Assembly: GCF_900167435.1 (NCBI RefSeq)
Contig: NZ_FUWS01000003.1
Span: 248,001-312,000 of the forward strand
Direction: 5' to 3'
Length of the DNA stretch: 64,000 nt
DNA from: Marinactinospora thermotolerans DSM 45154
Lineage (GTDB): Bacteria > Actinomycetota > Actinomycetes > Streptosporangiales > Streptosporangiaceae
Under the pieces are notes generated by a model. It was not told the DNA's origin. It searched no databases and saw only the letters and a program-made list of their open reading frames with translations. Numbering within the stretch: the stretch's first letter is position 1; every line of letters starts with the position of its first letter. The position numbers and the translations under genes were made by a program. This document shows positions 15,299 through 23,696 of this stretch, piece by piece.

Positions 15299-17023
15299 TC
15301 AGCCGGACCGTGGCCGCAGGCGGTCGCGCACCTGTTTCTTCAGCAGCTTGCCGGCCGCGTTGCGGGGCAGTTCCCCGGTGGTCAGGGTGATGTGCGTGGG
15401 GATCTTGAACGCCGCGATCCGTTCGCGCAGGTGGGCGCGGAGGTCATCGACGTCCAGGGGCACCCCGGGCAGCACCCGCACCAGCGCGCCCACCTCCTCG
15501 CCCAGGACGTCGTGGGGCACGCCCACCACCGCCACCTCGGCCACGGCCGGGTGTTCGTGGATGGCCGCCTCCACCTCGGCGCAGTAGACGTTCTCACCGC
15601 CTCGGATGATCATGTCCTTGGCCCGGTCGACGATGTAGAGGAAGCCCTCCTCGTCCAGCCGGCCCAGGTCTCCGGTGCGCAGCCAGCCGTCGGTGATGGC
15701 CTGGGCGGTGGCTTCGGGGCGTTTCCAGTAACCGTGCACGACGCCCGGGCCGCGCAGCCACACCTCGCCCACCTCGCCCGGGGGGAGTTCGGTCCCATCG
15801 GGCCCGCTGACGCGCACGTCGACCACGGCGACGGGGGCGCCGACGCTGTCGGGGCGCAGTAGATAGTCCGGTCCCATGTTGGACGTGGCGATCGCCGAGC
15901 ACTCGGTCAGTCCGTAGCCCACTCCGAGGAGGAGGTCGTGCAGGCTCGCCCGAGCGCGCGAGACGATGGCGGGTGCGGCGGGCGCGCCCCCGCTGTTGAG
16001 CATGACGAGGCTGGAGACGTCGTGCTCGGCGAGCCGGGGGGAGGCCAGCAGCTGCGTGAGCATCGTGGGCACACCGGTCATGCCGGTGACGCGCTCGCGT
16101 TCGATCAGGGCGGGGGCGGCGTCGGCGTCCCATTTGTGGACCAGTACCAGCGTCCCGCCGGTGAACAGGGTGGGCAGCATGACGCTCTGCGCCCCGGTGG
16201 CGTGGAACAGGGGGACCGCGCACAGGATCACCGGTGGCGGCAGCTGCTCGGCCAGGGTGAGGACGTCGTCGAGGTCCACCCCGGCGCGCATGAGGGCCCG
16301 GGCGCGCGCGTAGGCGCCGGAGACGATGTTGGAGACCAGGTTGCGGTGCGACCCCAGCGCGCCCTTGGGCAGCCCCGTGGTGCCCGAGGTGTAGAAGATC
16401 GTCACCGGGTCGTCCGGGTGCAGCTCCACCTCTGGCAGCCGCACGTCCGGGGCGGGGTGTCCGAGCGTCTGCTCCCATGTCCGGGCACCAGGGGGAAGGC
16501 GACGCCCCACGTCCACGGCGATGGTGGCCGGGGGCGTCGACAGGTCGGCGAGGCGGTCCAGCCGCTCGCCGTCGGCGATGAGCACCTTCGCGCCGCTGTC
16601 GCGTAGGCCGAACTCCAGTTCGCGGCCCACCCACCAGGCGTTGAGGGGGACCACGATCGCGCCGATGCTCGCCGCGGCGAAGAAGGAGACGACCCACTCG
16701 GGCCTGTTGCGCATGGCGATCGCGACGCGGTCCCCCTTGGCCACCCCGTGGTCGGTGACCAGGCGGTGGGCCAGGGCGGCGGCGCGCCGGTAGTACTCGG
16801 TGTGGGAGATGCGCTGTTCGTCGAGGACGAGCGCGGGGCGATCGCCGTGCTCGAGGCTGGTCTCAAGGATCGCCCGCAGGTGCGGCGGGGCCTTTTTCCA
16901 GACGCGGGTGGGCACGCCCCCGATCTCTACGCGCTCTGTCTCGAAGGGGGTGCCGGTGGTGAGGAGCTGCGCGGTGACCGAGGCCAGCGACCGCGGGGGA
17001 GGGGGGAGCGACGACTGTGACAT
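15299..17023 (-). CDS. AMP-forming acyl-CoA synthetase (FadD-like)
   Basis: A 574-residue adenylate-forming ligase that activates a carboxylic acid as acyl-AMP, then acyl-CoA. Visible motifs: YTSGTTGLPKGALG (A3 loop), YGLTECSAIA (A5), GWLRTGDLGRLDEEGFLYIVDR (A7-A8 hinge) and PRNAAGKLLKK with the catalytic lysine near the C terminus. The N-terminal extension (about 50 residues) is modest. ATG with GGAGCAGCC upstream. The alcohol dehydrogenase gene lies directly upstream on the same strand, so both probably serve one degradation pathway for fatty or cyclic acids and alcohols. Substrate unknown. Confidence 0.92.
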   Translation of the reverse strand: MSQSSLPPPPRSLASVTAQLLTTGTPFETERVEIGGVPTRVWKKAPPHLRAILETSLEHGDRPALVLDEQRISHTEYYRRAAALAHRLVTDHGVAKGDRVAIAMRNRPEWVVSFFAAASIGAIVVPLNAWWVGRELEFGLRDSGAKVLIADGERLDRLADLSTPPATIAVDVGRRLPPGARTWEQTLGHPAPDVRLPEVELHPDDPVTIFYTSGTTGLPKGALGSHRNLVSNIVSGAYARARALMRAGVDLDDVLTLAEQLPPPVILCAVPLFHATGAQSVMLPTLFTGGTLVLVHKWDADAAPALIERERVTGMTGVPTMLTQLLASPRLAEHDVSSLVMLNSGGAPAAPAIVSRARASLHDLLLGVGYGLTECSAIATSNMGPDYLLRPDSVGAPVAVVDVRVSGPDGTELPPGEVGEVWLRGPGVVHGYWKRPEATAQAITDGWLRTGDLGRLDEEGFLYIVDRAKDMIIRGGENVYCAEVEAAIHEHPAVAEVAVVGVPHDVLGEEVGALVRVLPGVPLDVDDLRAHLRERIAAFKIPTHITLTTGELPRNAAGKLLKKQVRDRLRPRSG

Positions 17024-17119
17024 GGCTGCTCCAGGTCGTTCGGGGCCGGACGCCGGCGCGTCCGGCCGGATGTCCGGAGGGCGGCCGTGCGGCGCCGCGG
17101 CCCCGGGCCGCCCCCGGGG

Positions 17120-18211
17120 TCACTCGAAGCGGATGAGGGAGCGGCCCCCCTTGCCCTCCAGCATCCGGTGGAAGGCGTCGGGGAGTTCCGCGAGCGTGAT
17201 CTCGTCGGTCACCATGGCGGCCAGGTCGATCGCGCCGTCGTGGACGTGGCGGGCGAGTTCGGGGATGTCGGTGGCGGGGTCGGCGGAGCCGTACACGCAG
17301 CCGCGCAGGGTGCGGGCGAAGTGGAACAGCTCCAGGGCGTTGAAGCTCAGCCGGTCGTCCTTGGCGCCCACCCCGACGACGGTGGTGCTCCCCCCGCGCC
17401 GGGTCGCGCTCCACGCCTGGCGGATCGCGGCGGCCGATCCGACGACCTCGAAGGCGTGGTCGACGCCCCGTCCGCCGGTGAGCCCGCGGATCTCCCGGCT
17501 CAGCCCGTCGCCGGCGAGGCGGAAGTGGGTGGCGCCCAGCCGTGTCGCCAGCTCCTCTTTGGCGGGGGAGACGTCCACGGCGATGATGGGGTCGGCGCCG
17601 GCCAGACGGGCCCCCTGGAGTACGGCGAGCCCGACACCGCCCAGGCCGATCACGGCGACGGACTGGCCGGGGCGCACCCGCGCGGAGTTGGTGACGGCCC
17701 CGACGCCGGTGAGCACCGCGCAGCCGAGCAGGGCCGCGTTGTGCGGTTGGATGCCGTCGGGCAGGGGGACCACCGCGCTGGTGGGGACCACGGTCTCCTG
17801 CGCGAACGCGGCGGTGCCCAGGCCGGCGTGCAGGGCGGTGCCGTCGGGCAGGCTGGCGTAGGGGGAGTGGGCGGCGTCGCCGGAACGCTCGCACAGGTAG
17901 GGCTCACCGTTGTGGCAGAACCAGCAGGAGCGGCAGGGGGGCGCCCAGTTCAGCACCACGCGCTGCCCGACCTGCACGTCGGTCACATCGGGACCGACCG
18001 CGATCACCGTTCCGGCTCCCTCGTGTCCCAGGACGGCGGGGAAGGGCTGGGCCAGCCTGCCCTCGGCCAGGGAGAGGTCGGAGTGGCACACCCCGGCCGC
18101 GGCCAGGCGGACCTTGACCCGGCCGGGGCCCGGGTCGGGCAGGAGGATTTCGCCGATCCGCGGCGGCGCGCCGATCTCGGAGAAAACGGCCGCCTCGACG
18201 GTGGTGGGCAT
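17120..18211 (-). CDS. Zinc-dependent alcohol dehydrogenase, MDR superfamily
   Basis: A 363-residue class III-like dehydrogenase. Catalytic zinc ligands are in GVCHSDLS and GHEGAGTV; the structural zinc site is CRSCWFCHNGEPYLC. NAD-binding Rossmann motif VIGLGGVGLAVLQGA follows. Closest in layout to actinobacterial Zn-dependent aryl/alkyl alcohol or S-(hydroxymethyl)mycothiol-type dehydrogenases; substrate not assignable. ATG with GGGAG upstream. A TetR-type palindrome lies 50 bp upstream, and the acyl-CoA synthetase follows within about 100 bp, so the two genes are likely one regulated unit. Confidence 0.9.
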   Translation of the reverse strand: MPTTVEAAVFSEIGAPPRIGEILLPDPGPGRVKVRLAAAGVCHSDLSLAEGRLAQPFPAVLGHEGAGTVIAVGPDVTDVQVGQRVVLNWAPPCRSCWFCHNGEPYLCERSGDAAHSPYASLPDGTALHAGLGTAAFAQETVVPTSAVVPLPDGIQPHNAALLGCAVLTGVGAVTNSARVRPGQSVAVIGLGGVGLAVLQGARLAGADPIIAVDVSPAKEELATRLGATHFRLAGDGLSREIRGLTGGRGVDHAFEVVGSAAAIRQAWSATRRGGSTTVVGVGAKDDRLSFNALELFHFARTLRGCVYGSADPATDIPELARHVHDGAIDLAAMVTDEITLAELPDAFHRMLEGKGGRSLIRFE

Positions 18212-18261
18212 GGAACTCTCCCTGGGTGTCCGTGGTCCGCAGATGAGCCCGACCCTATAAG

Positions 18262-18275
18262 ACCGACTGGTCGGT
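18262..18275. promoter_or_regulatory. TetR-type operator palindrome
   Basis: ACCGAC-TG-GTCGGT is a palindrome with perfect 6-bp arms, a form typical of TetR-family operators in actinobacteria. It overlaps a minus-strand TTATAG element and lies about 50 bp before the alcohol dehydrogenase start. No TetR gene is present in the window. Confidence 0.55.
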
Positions 18276-18437
18276 TGGCCAGGAGGGGCCGTCCTGCGGA
18301 CCCCGGTCCAGACATCGGCGGGCCGAGACGCATGAGGATGATCGGCGCGGGCGGCGGCCGGCCCGACATCCCGGGAGGCCGGGGGGAGGAGGGGGCATGG
18401 GGAGGAAGGCGGCAGAGGAAGCGGCGGGAGGCGGGCG

Positions 18438-18832
18438 GTGAGCGCCGTGGGCGCGCCGCGCCGATCCGGGTTCCGCTTCGACCCGCGCGCGGCGCGTGTG
18501 CTGCGGCTGTTCGGCGTCCGCCCGGAGACGGCCTGGGTGGCGGTCGGCGGGCGCGCGCTGGAGGTGCGTTTCGGTCCGTGGCGGGTGCGCACGCCCCGCC
18601 GCAACATCACCGGGGTGCGGCTCGGTGGCCCCTATCGGTGGCGGCGGGTGATCGGCGCGCGGATGTCGCTGCTGGACGGGGGCTGACGCTGGGCGGCAAC
18701 GCCGAACGCGGTGTCTGTCTGCTGCTGCGTGTTCCCGTGCGCGGTATCGAACCGCTGGGACTGGTCCGCCATCGAGGTGTCACCCTCACCGTGGAACGGC
18801 CTGAGGAGCTGGTCCGGGCGTTGCGCGACTGA
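18438..18832 (+). pseudogene. Frameshifted small protein gene
   Basis: The frame starting with GTG at 18438 encodes 82 residues (GFRFDPRAARVLRLFGVRP ... RFGPWRVRTPRRNITG ...) and stops after LLDGG. The continuation is in the next frame, reading GLTLGGNAERGVCLLLRVP ... VERPEELVRAL and stopping at 18832. Joining the two by adding one base in the GACGGGGGCTG run near 18677-18683 gives a 131-residue protein that looks complete, resembling an actinobacterial family of unknown function with ERGVC and REPV/RVPVRGIEP segments. Either a real one-base deletion or a sequencing error in a G-run. Confidence 0.7.
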
Positions 18833-18958
18833 GGTCTTGGGCTCCGCCGGTCCGGGGGAGCCCGGGATTCGACGTTTTCATGCCTATGTATTATCTTCCC
18901 GGAAAGAAAGTCCCACCCGGGCGTGGTGACGGAACGCACGCATGAACCTCTGTCGCAT

Positions 18959-18976
18959 TAGTTGAAATTTCAACTA
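18959..18976. promoter_or_regulatory. Perfect 18-bp palindrome upstream of the quinone reductase gene
   Basis: TAGTTGAAATTTCAACTA is fully self-complementary and AT-rich in a GC-rich genome. It ends 48 bp before the start of the WrbA-like gene. The TTGAAATTTCAA core is the kind of site bound by MarR or HxlR-type redox regulators; which protein binds here is unknown. Confidence 0.75.
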
Positions 18977-19024
18977 GGTTGGGTGCGGGAAGCGCTACGG
19001 CGCGAACGTCTGAAAGGACTCACC

Positions 19025-19639
19025 ATGAGCGAGAACGTCAAGCTCAGCGTCATCTACTACTCCTCCACCGGTGTCGGCTACGAGATCGCCCGCGAGATCG
19101 TCGAGACCGCGGAGAAGGAGGGCGCCGAGGTCCGCCTGCGCAAGGCCGCCGAGCTCGCGCCGGCCGCCGCCATCGAGAGCAACCCGGCCTGGGCCGCCAA
19201 CGTCGAGGCCACCAAGGACGTCCCCGAGGCCACCGCCGACGACGTCGTGTGGGCCGACGCGGTGATCTTCGGCTCGCCGACCCGGTACGGCAACATCGCC
19301 TCCCAGCTCAAGCAGTTCATCGACACGCTCGGCCCGCAGTGGGCCCAGGGGCAGCTCGCCGACAAGGTCTACAGCGGCTTCACCTCCTCCGCCACCGCCC
19401 ACGGCGGCCAGGAGTCCACGCTGCTCGCGCTGAGCAACACCTTCTACCACTTCGGTGGCATCATCGTGCCGCCCGGCTACACCGACGGCTCCAAGTTCGT
19501 CGACGGCAACCCCTACGGCACCTCCCACGTCGACGCCCAGGGCAACAACCCGGTCGACGAGACCACCCGCACCGCCGCGCAGGTCCAGGCCAAGCGCGTC
19601 GTGCGCGTCGCCCGCGCCCTCAAGGCCGGCGACCTCTAG
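19025..19639 (+). CDS. wrbA: NAD(P)H:quinone oxidoreductase, WrbA type
   Basis: A 204-residue flavodoxin-fold protein. YYSSTGVGYEIA (11-22) is the FMN phosphate loop; SPTRYGNIASQLKQFID and the later SSATAHGGQESTLL and IVPPGYTD segments match WrbA-type quinone reductases, which carry out two-electron reduction of quinones and protect from redox cycling. Length is standard. ATG at 19025 preceded by GAAAGGA. Controlled, by inference, from the 18-bp palindrome upstream and ended by a strong hairpin. Confidence 0.92.
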   Translation: MSENVKLSVIYYSSTGVGYEIAREIVETAEKEGAEVRLRKAAELAPAAAIESNPAWAANVEATKDVPEATADDVVWADAVIFGSPTRYGNIASQLKQFIDTLGPQWAQGQLADKVYSGFTSSATAHGGQESTLLALSNTFYHFGGIIVPPGYTDGSKFVDGNPYGTSHVDAQGNNPVDETTRTAAQVQAKRVVRVARALKAGDL

Positions 19640-19692
19640 GACGCGAGGGTCCTCCCGCGGCGGCGGACGCCGCAGACCCGGGGGAGGGGCGA

Positions 19693-19722
19693 GGGGTGCC
19701 GTGTCCCAGGACACGGCACCCC
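19693..19722 (+). terminator. Perfect 14-bp hairpin after wrbA
   Basis: GGGGTGCCGTGTCC (19693-19706) pairs perfectly with 19709-19722 across a CA loop, followed by TTCG. It can serve both wrbA and the convergent acetyltransferase gene. Confidence 0.8.
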
Positions 19723-19774
19723 TTCGACCGTCGTGTCCGCCGTCCCCGCCCGTGGCCGGGAACGGCGGGCGGGA

Positions 19775-20311
19775 TCACAGGTCGGAGGGGCGGATGCGAA
19801 ACGCCTGTAGGCGCAGACCGTAGTACTTGTCGGTCTCGCCCACCCACTCCATGCCGATACGCCGCGCGGTCGCGATGGCGCGGGTGTTGGCCGGGCGGGC
19901 GACCGCGAACAGCTCCTCGACCCCCTGGGAGAAGGCCCAACGCGCCATCTCCCGGCCGGCCTCGCTCGCGTAGCCGTGCCCCCAGGCGTCCGGGCGCAGC
20001 TGCCAGCTCAGCTCGAAGTCCTCCTCGAAGGGGGGCAGCAGCCGTATCGACAGGCCGCCGATCACCGTCGCGTCGTCGCGACGCAGGATCGCCCAGCGCC
20101 CGGCCGGCGGCACCAGGTTGGGCTGCGCCTCCACCCAGGCCTCCAGCACCGAGCGCATCGCGCCCACGTCGCCCACGGGGCGCATGAGCGGTGTCAACCA
20201 GCGGGAGACCTCCTCGGAGCCGTAGACGGCGAACGCCGCTTCGGCGTCCTCCACCCTCCAGTCCTGGATCAGCAGTCGCTCGGTGCGCAGAGGTGGCGTC
20301 ATATTCCGCAT
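19775..20311 (-). CDS. GNAT-family N-acetyltransferase (RimJ/RimL-like)
   Basis: A 178-residue acetyltransferase: LRTERLLIQDWRVEDAEAAFAVYG opens the RimL-type domain, and WQLRPDAWGHGYASEAGREMARWAF contains the acetyl-CoA pyrophosphate loop (R/Q-x-x-G-x-G/A form, here WGHGYAS). NTRAIATARRIGMEWVGE is the usual closing beta-bulge region. Substrate unknown; relatives acetylate ribosomal protein N termini or small amines. The start may instead be the ATG at 20302, three codons in. Confidence 0.88.
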   Translation of the reverse strand: MRNMTPPLRTERLLIQDWRVEDAEAAFAVYGSEEVSRWLTPLMRPVGDVGAMRSVLEAWVEAQPNLVPPAGRWAILRRDDATVIGGLSIRLLPPFEEDFELSWQLRPDAWGHGYASEAGREMARWAFSQGVEELFAVARPANTRAIATARRIGMEWVGETDKYYGLRLQAFRIRPSDL

Positions 20312-20363
20312 GCTAGCCAGCGGTGTGCCGGATTCCTATGGCAAGCCGAATTTCCTTCGGATC

Positions 20364-21617
20364 TCATTCGCCTTTGGCCAAGCCCGCGGCGAGGCTCGAT
20401 CGAATCGGGGCCAAGGGGAGGAGCGCCGCCTGGTAGGCGTGATAGATGTCGGGTCGCCCACTCCAGACGGTGGCCGAGGGGCGGCCCTCAGGGTCGAGTT
20501 CGTGCCGCCAGGCGCCCGCGGAGCGGTCGGCGAAACGCCGGTCGGCAAGGTCCCACCAGGTGCGGTACCAGTCCTCGTAGCGCCGTTCCCCGGTGCGCGC
20601 GTGGAGGACGGCGGCCGCCGCGATCGCCTCGGCGATGACCCAGTGCATGCGTTCGCGCACCACGGGACGGTCGTTCCAGTCGAGCGTGTAGACGAACCCC
20701 TCGCCGCCGTCCACGGACCAGCCGCGACGCACTGCGGCCTCGAACATGGCCTCGGCGTCGTGGAGCAGCCAGGAAGGCGGGGTGGGCAGCGCCGTCTCCA
20801 GGTGCACCAGCAGCCGCGCCCACTCCAGCATGTGGCCCACCGTCACCCCGTAGGGGCGGAAGGGGTGCGCGCGCTGATCGGAGTTGTAGTCGGGCAGCGG
20901 CTCCCAGCCGGCCGAGTAGTGTTCAGGCAGCCGCCAGTCCCGCTCCGCGGCGATCTCGTGGACGAAGAAGCGGGCGATGCCCAGCGCGCGTTCGGCCCAC
21001 ACCGGGTCACCGGTGGCCGCGCCGACGGCGAGGAACGCCTCCACCATGTGCATGTTGCTGTTCGCGCCGCGGTAGTCCTCGGGGACGCTCCAGGCGCGGT
21101 CCCAGCTCTCCGCGCACCTCTCCTCGCCGGCGTCCCAGAAGTACCGTTCGACCACGGAGATCGCGTCGTCGAGCAGTTCCCGGGCGCCGGGCCGGCCGGC
21201 CGTCGCCGCGCTGGAGGCCGCCAGCAGCACGAAGGCGTGCTCGTAGGCGGACTTGCGGGTGTCGCCGGGCGCGCCGTCGGCGGAGAGCGAGCCGTACCAG
21301 CCGTCGTGCACCGTGTCGCGCAGCCCCGTGTCGCCGGCGTCCTCCCCGCCTCGGGGAACGCTGAGCGCCCGCACCCCGTGGTCGGCCAGCGGGCCGGCTC
21401 CGGGGATCCCCCGCAGGTGCTCCAGCGCGAAGACGTGGGTCATCCGGCAGGTGATCCAGGTGTGGACCCCCTGCTTCGGGTCGGGCCGCCCCTGGTCGTC
21501 CAGCCAGGCGAACCCGCTGGTGGGATGCTCGGCGGCCGAGGCGAAGGAGGCCTGCCGGCGGGCGTGCGCCGCCAGCCATGTCCGGTGCGCGGGCAGGGAG
21601 GTCCAAGGGCGGTTCAT
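20364..21617 (-). CDS. AGE-family epimerase/isomerase
   Basis: A 417-residue (alpha/alpha)6-barrel protein of the N-acylglucosamine 2-epimerase family. Conserved histidine motifs appear in order: TWITCRMTHVFAL, SAYEHAFVLLA, NSNMHMVEAFLA, VTVGHMLEWARLL, ERMHWVIAEAI. This arrangement is closest to YihS-type ketose/aldose isomerases (mannose or sulfoquinovose isomerase). Cytosolic, no signal peptide. ATG preceded by GGAGC. It stands alone between an acetyltransferase and a divergent transporter pair, which may import its sugar, but that is inference. Confidence 0.88.
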   Translation of the reverse strand: MNRPWTSLPAHRTWLAAHARRQASFASAAEHPTSGFAWLDDQGRPDPKQGVHTWITCRMTHVFALEHLRGIPGAGPLADHGVRALSVPRGGEDAGDTGLRDTVHDGWYGSLSADGAPGDTRKSAYEHAFVLLAASSAATAGRPGARELLDDAISVVERYFWDAGEERCAESWDRAWSVPEDYRGANSNMHMVEAFLAVGAATGDPVWAERALGIARFFVHEIAAERDWRLPEHYSAGWEPLPDYNSDQRAHPFRPYGVTVGHMLEWARLLVHLETALPTPPSWLLHDAEAMFEAAVRRGWSVDGGEGFVYTLDWNDRPVVRERMHWVIAEAIAAAAVLHARTGERRYEDWYRTWWDLADRRFADRSAGAWRHELDPEGRPSATVWSGRPDIYHAYQAALLPLAPIRSSLAAGLAKGE

Positions 21618-21860
21618 GGCGCGCTGCTCCGTTCGTCGTGGCTGTCGGGGTGACCCTACCCAGTGACCTCCCGGTGCTCCAGGGACGAGCCGCCGCCCGC
21701 CGGGCAGTACGCTTCAACGCGGCCATCGCGTCCCGGTGCGCGCCGCTGACCGAGCGGAGCACACCGAGGGGTGAGACGGCGGTTCCCGCCGGCCCCTCCA
21801 TGCGCCCTGCCCCCGCAGCTCCTCCCCGGCCCCGTCCGTGACTCTTTGGAAAGCGTTCCC

Positions 21861-22166
21861 ATGACCCGATCCCAGCGTGGCACCGGGGCGGTGCCGCCCG
21901 ACACGTCCCCGACGCGGCCACGCCGTCACGCGCTGTGGCTCCTACTGGTTCCCGCGGTGCTCTACTGTCTCGCGCCGTTCGTGGCCAACCGGATCGAGCC
22001 CGTGATCCTGGGGATGCCGTTCCTGCTGCTGTGGATGGTCGCCGCGACGGTGATCAGCCCGCTCGTCATCTGGCTCGTCGCCCGACTGGACCCGATCTAC
22101 CGGGCCGGCGCGCCGGAACCGGTGCCCGCCGACGACGCGCCGGCCCACGGGAGGAGGGTCAGGTGA
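21861..22166 (+). CDS. DUF3311 small membrane protein
   Basis: A 101-residue protein with two transmembrane helices (about residues 24-45 and 50-74). LLVPAVLYCLAPFVANRIEPVILGMPFLLLWMV is the DUF3311 signature. It is found next to sodium:solute symporters, whose gene overlaps it here by GTGA, and probably assists assembly or activity of that transporter. ATG at 21861 has GGAAAGCG upstream. Confidence 0.88.
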   Translation: MTRSQRGTGAVPPDTSPTRPRRHALWLLLVPAVLYCLAPFVANRIEPVILGMPFLLLWMVAATVISPLVIWLVARLDPIYRAGAPEPVPADDAPAHGRRVR

Positions 22167-23665
22167 GCACGCCGGCGATCGTCGCCACCACGATCTTCGC
22201 CCTGGCGATGGGGGCGACGGTGGCGATCGGGCTGTTCAGCGCGCGCGGCCGGGACAAGGGACTGGCCGAGTGGTCGGTCTCGGGCCGTGGCCTGGGGGTG
22301 CTGTTCATCTGGCTGCTGATGGCGGGGGAGTCCTACACCAGCTTCTCGTTCCTGGGCGCGGCCGGGTGGACCTTCTCCTACGGCGTGCCGATCCTGTACC
22401 TGGTGGCCTACCTGACCGTGGGGCTGGCCGTGGCCTACATCGTGGGGCCGCTGCTGTGGACCTACGCGGCCCGCCATGACCTGGTCTCCATCGCCGACAT
22501 GGCCGAGCACCGTTTCCGCTCGCGCCGCATCGGCGTCGTGGTGGCGCTCACCGCGACGGTGTTCATCGTCCCCTACGTCCAGTTGCAGATCCAGGGAATG
22601 GGCGCGGTGGTCAACGCGATGAGCTACGGCGCGATCGACCTGGGCGTGGCCGCGGTCGTGTCGTTCGTCGTCGCCGAGACGTTCGTGCTGGTGTCGGGGC
22701 TGCGCGGCTCGGCGTGGGTGAGCGTGCTCAAGGATGTGCTCGTCATCGCGGTCGTGGTGTTCCTGGCGGTCTACATCCCGCTGCACTACTTCGACGGGCC
22801 GGGGGAGCTGATGCGCCGGATGATCGAGGAGCGGCCGGAGTGGCTGACGTTCCCCGGTCACGAGTCCGGCGGTCGCGGCGCCGCGTGGTTCGTCAGCACC
22901 GTCCTGCTCAACGCGGTGACCATCACGGTCTTTCCCACGACGGTCGCCGGCTATCTCAGCGCCAAGGACCCCAACGCGCTGCGGCGCAACTCCGTGCTGC
23001 TGCCCTGGTACCAGCTGTTGCTGTTCATCCCCATGATGATCGGCGCCGCGGCCCTGTTCGTCGTCCCCACCCTGGAGCAGGCCGATCTCGCCCTGTTCAC
23101 CCTGGTCACCGACTCGTTGCCGGCGCCGGTGGTGGCGCTGGTCGGGGTGGCCGCGGCACTGTCGGCGATCGTTCCGATGAGCGTGTTCATGCTCGCCATC
23201 GGCACCCTGTGGGGGCGCACGATCCTGGGCGGCGGCAACGGCGCCGATCCGCGCGCCCGGCCGCGCCCGCGGCGCGACGAGACCCGTGACGTGCGCGACA
23301 AGCGTCTTTCCCAGGTGGTCTGCCTGGCGGCCGGTGTGGTCGCCCTGCTGGGCAGTCTCTTCTACCCCAGCGCCCTGGTGCAACTGTCGGTCCTGTCCTA
23401 CCAGGGGCTGGCCCAGCTCGTCCCGGTCGTCTTGGTGGCCCTGCTGTGGCCGCGGATGACCGGAAAAGGGGCGATGGCCGGGCTGCTGGGCGGAATCGCG
23501 GTCATGCTCGGCCTGTGGGCCACGGGCAACGACCCGTTGTACGGGGTCAACGGCGGGATCATCGCGCTCGCGGTCAACCTGGCGGTCAACGTGGCGGTGT
23601 CGCTGTCCCGTCCCGCCTCCCGAGCGCGGGATGCGGCCACGGCGGGAACCGGCGGAGCGAGGTGA
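22163..23665 (+). CDS. Sodium:solute symporter (SSS family)
   Basis: A 500-residue transporter with about 13 transmembrane helices. WSVSGRGLGVLFIWLLMAGESYTSFSFLGAAGW and the GLAVAYIVGPLLW segment are typical SSS. With DUF3311 as partner, it resembles the monocarboxylate/organic acid (MctP-like) branch. The GTG start overlaps the TGA of the upstream gene and has GAGGAGGG upstream. A perfect 11-bp hairpin follows the stop. Confidence 0.9.
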   Translation: MSTPAIVATTIFALAMGATVAIGLFSARGRDKGLAEWSVSGRGLGVLFIWLLMAGESYTSFSFLGAAGWTFSYGVPILYLVAYLTVGLAVAYIVGPLLWTYAARHDLVSIADMAEHRFRSRRIGVVVALTATVFIVPYVQLQIQGMGAVVNAMSYGAIDLGVAAVVSFVVAETFVLVSGLRGSAWVSVLKDVLVIAVVVFLAVYIPLHYFDGPGELMRRMIEERPEWLTFPGHESGGRGAAWFVSTVLLNAVTITVFPTTVAGYLSAKDPNALRRNSVLLPWYQLLLFIPMMIGAAALFVVPTLEQADLALFTLVTDSLPAPVVALVGVAAALSAIVPMSVFMLAIGTLWGRTILGGGNGADPRARPRPRRDETRDVRDKRLSQVVCLAAGVVALLGSLFYPSALVQLSVLSYQGLAQLVPVVLVALLWPRMTGKGAMAGLLGGIAVMLGLWATGNDPLYGVNGGIIALAVNLAVNVAVSLSRPASRARDAATAGTGGAR

Positions 23666-23692
23666 GGCCGGACCGGCAGGCCCGGTCCGGCC
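23666..23692. terminator. Perfect 11-bp hairpin between convergent genes
   Basis: GGCCGGACCGG (23666-23676) pairs with 23682-23692 across a 5-nt loop. It starts directly after the symporter stop and ends 5 bases before the stop of the convergent glycosyltransferase gene. Confidence 0.75.
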
Positions 23693-23696
23693 CCGC

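Noticed and set aside
15299-18211. Reading the acyl-CoA ligase and alcohol dehydrogenase as part of the polyketide cluster
   Set aside because: Separated from it by several unrelated genes and under a different, TetR-type operator; no evidence of a shared product.
22097-23383. 428-codon minus-strand frame
   Set aside because: Antisense to the SSS symporter gene, which has full family motifs on the other strand.
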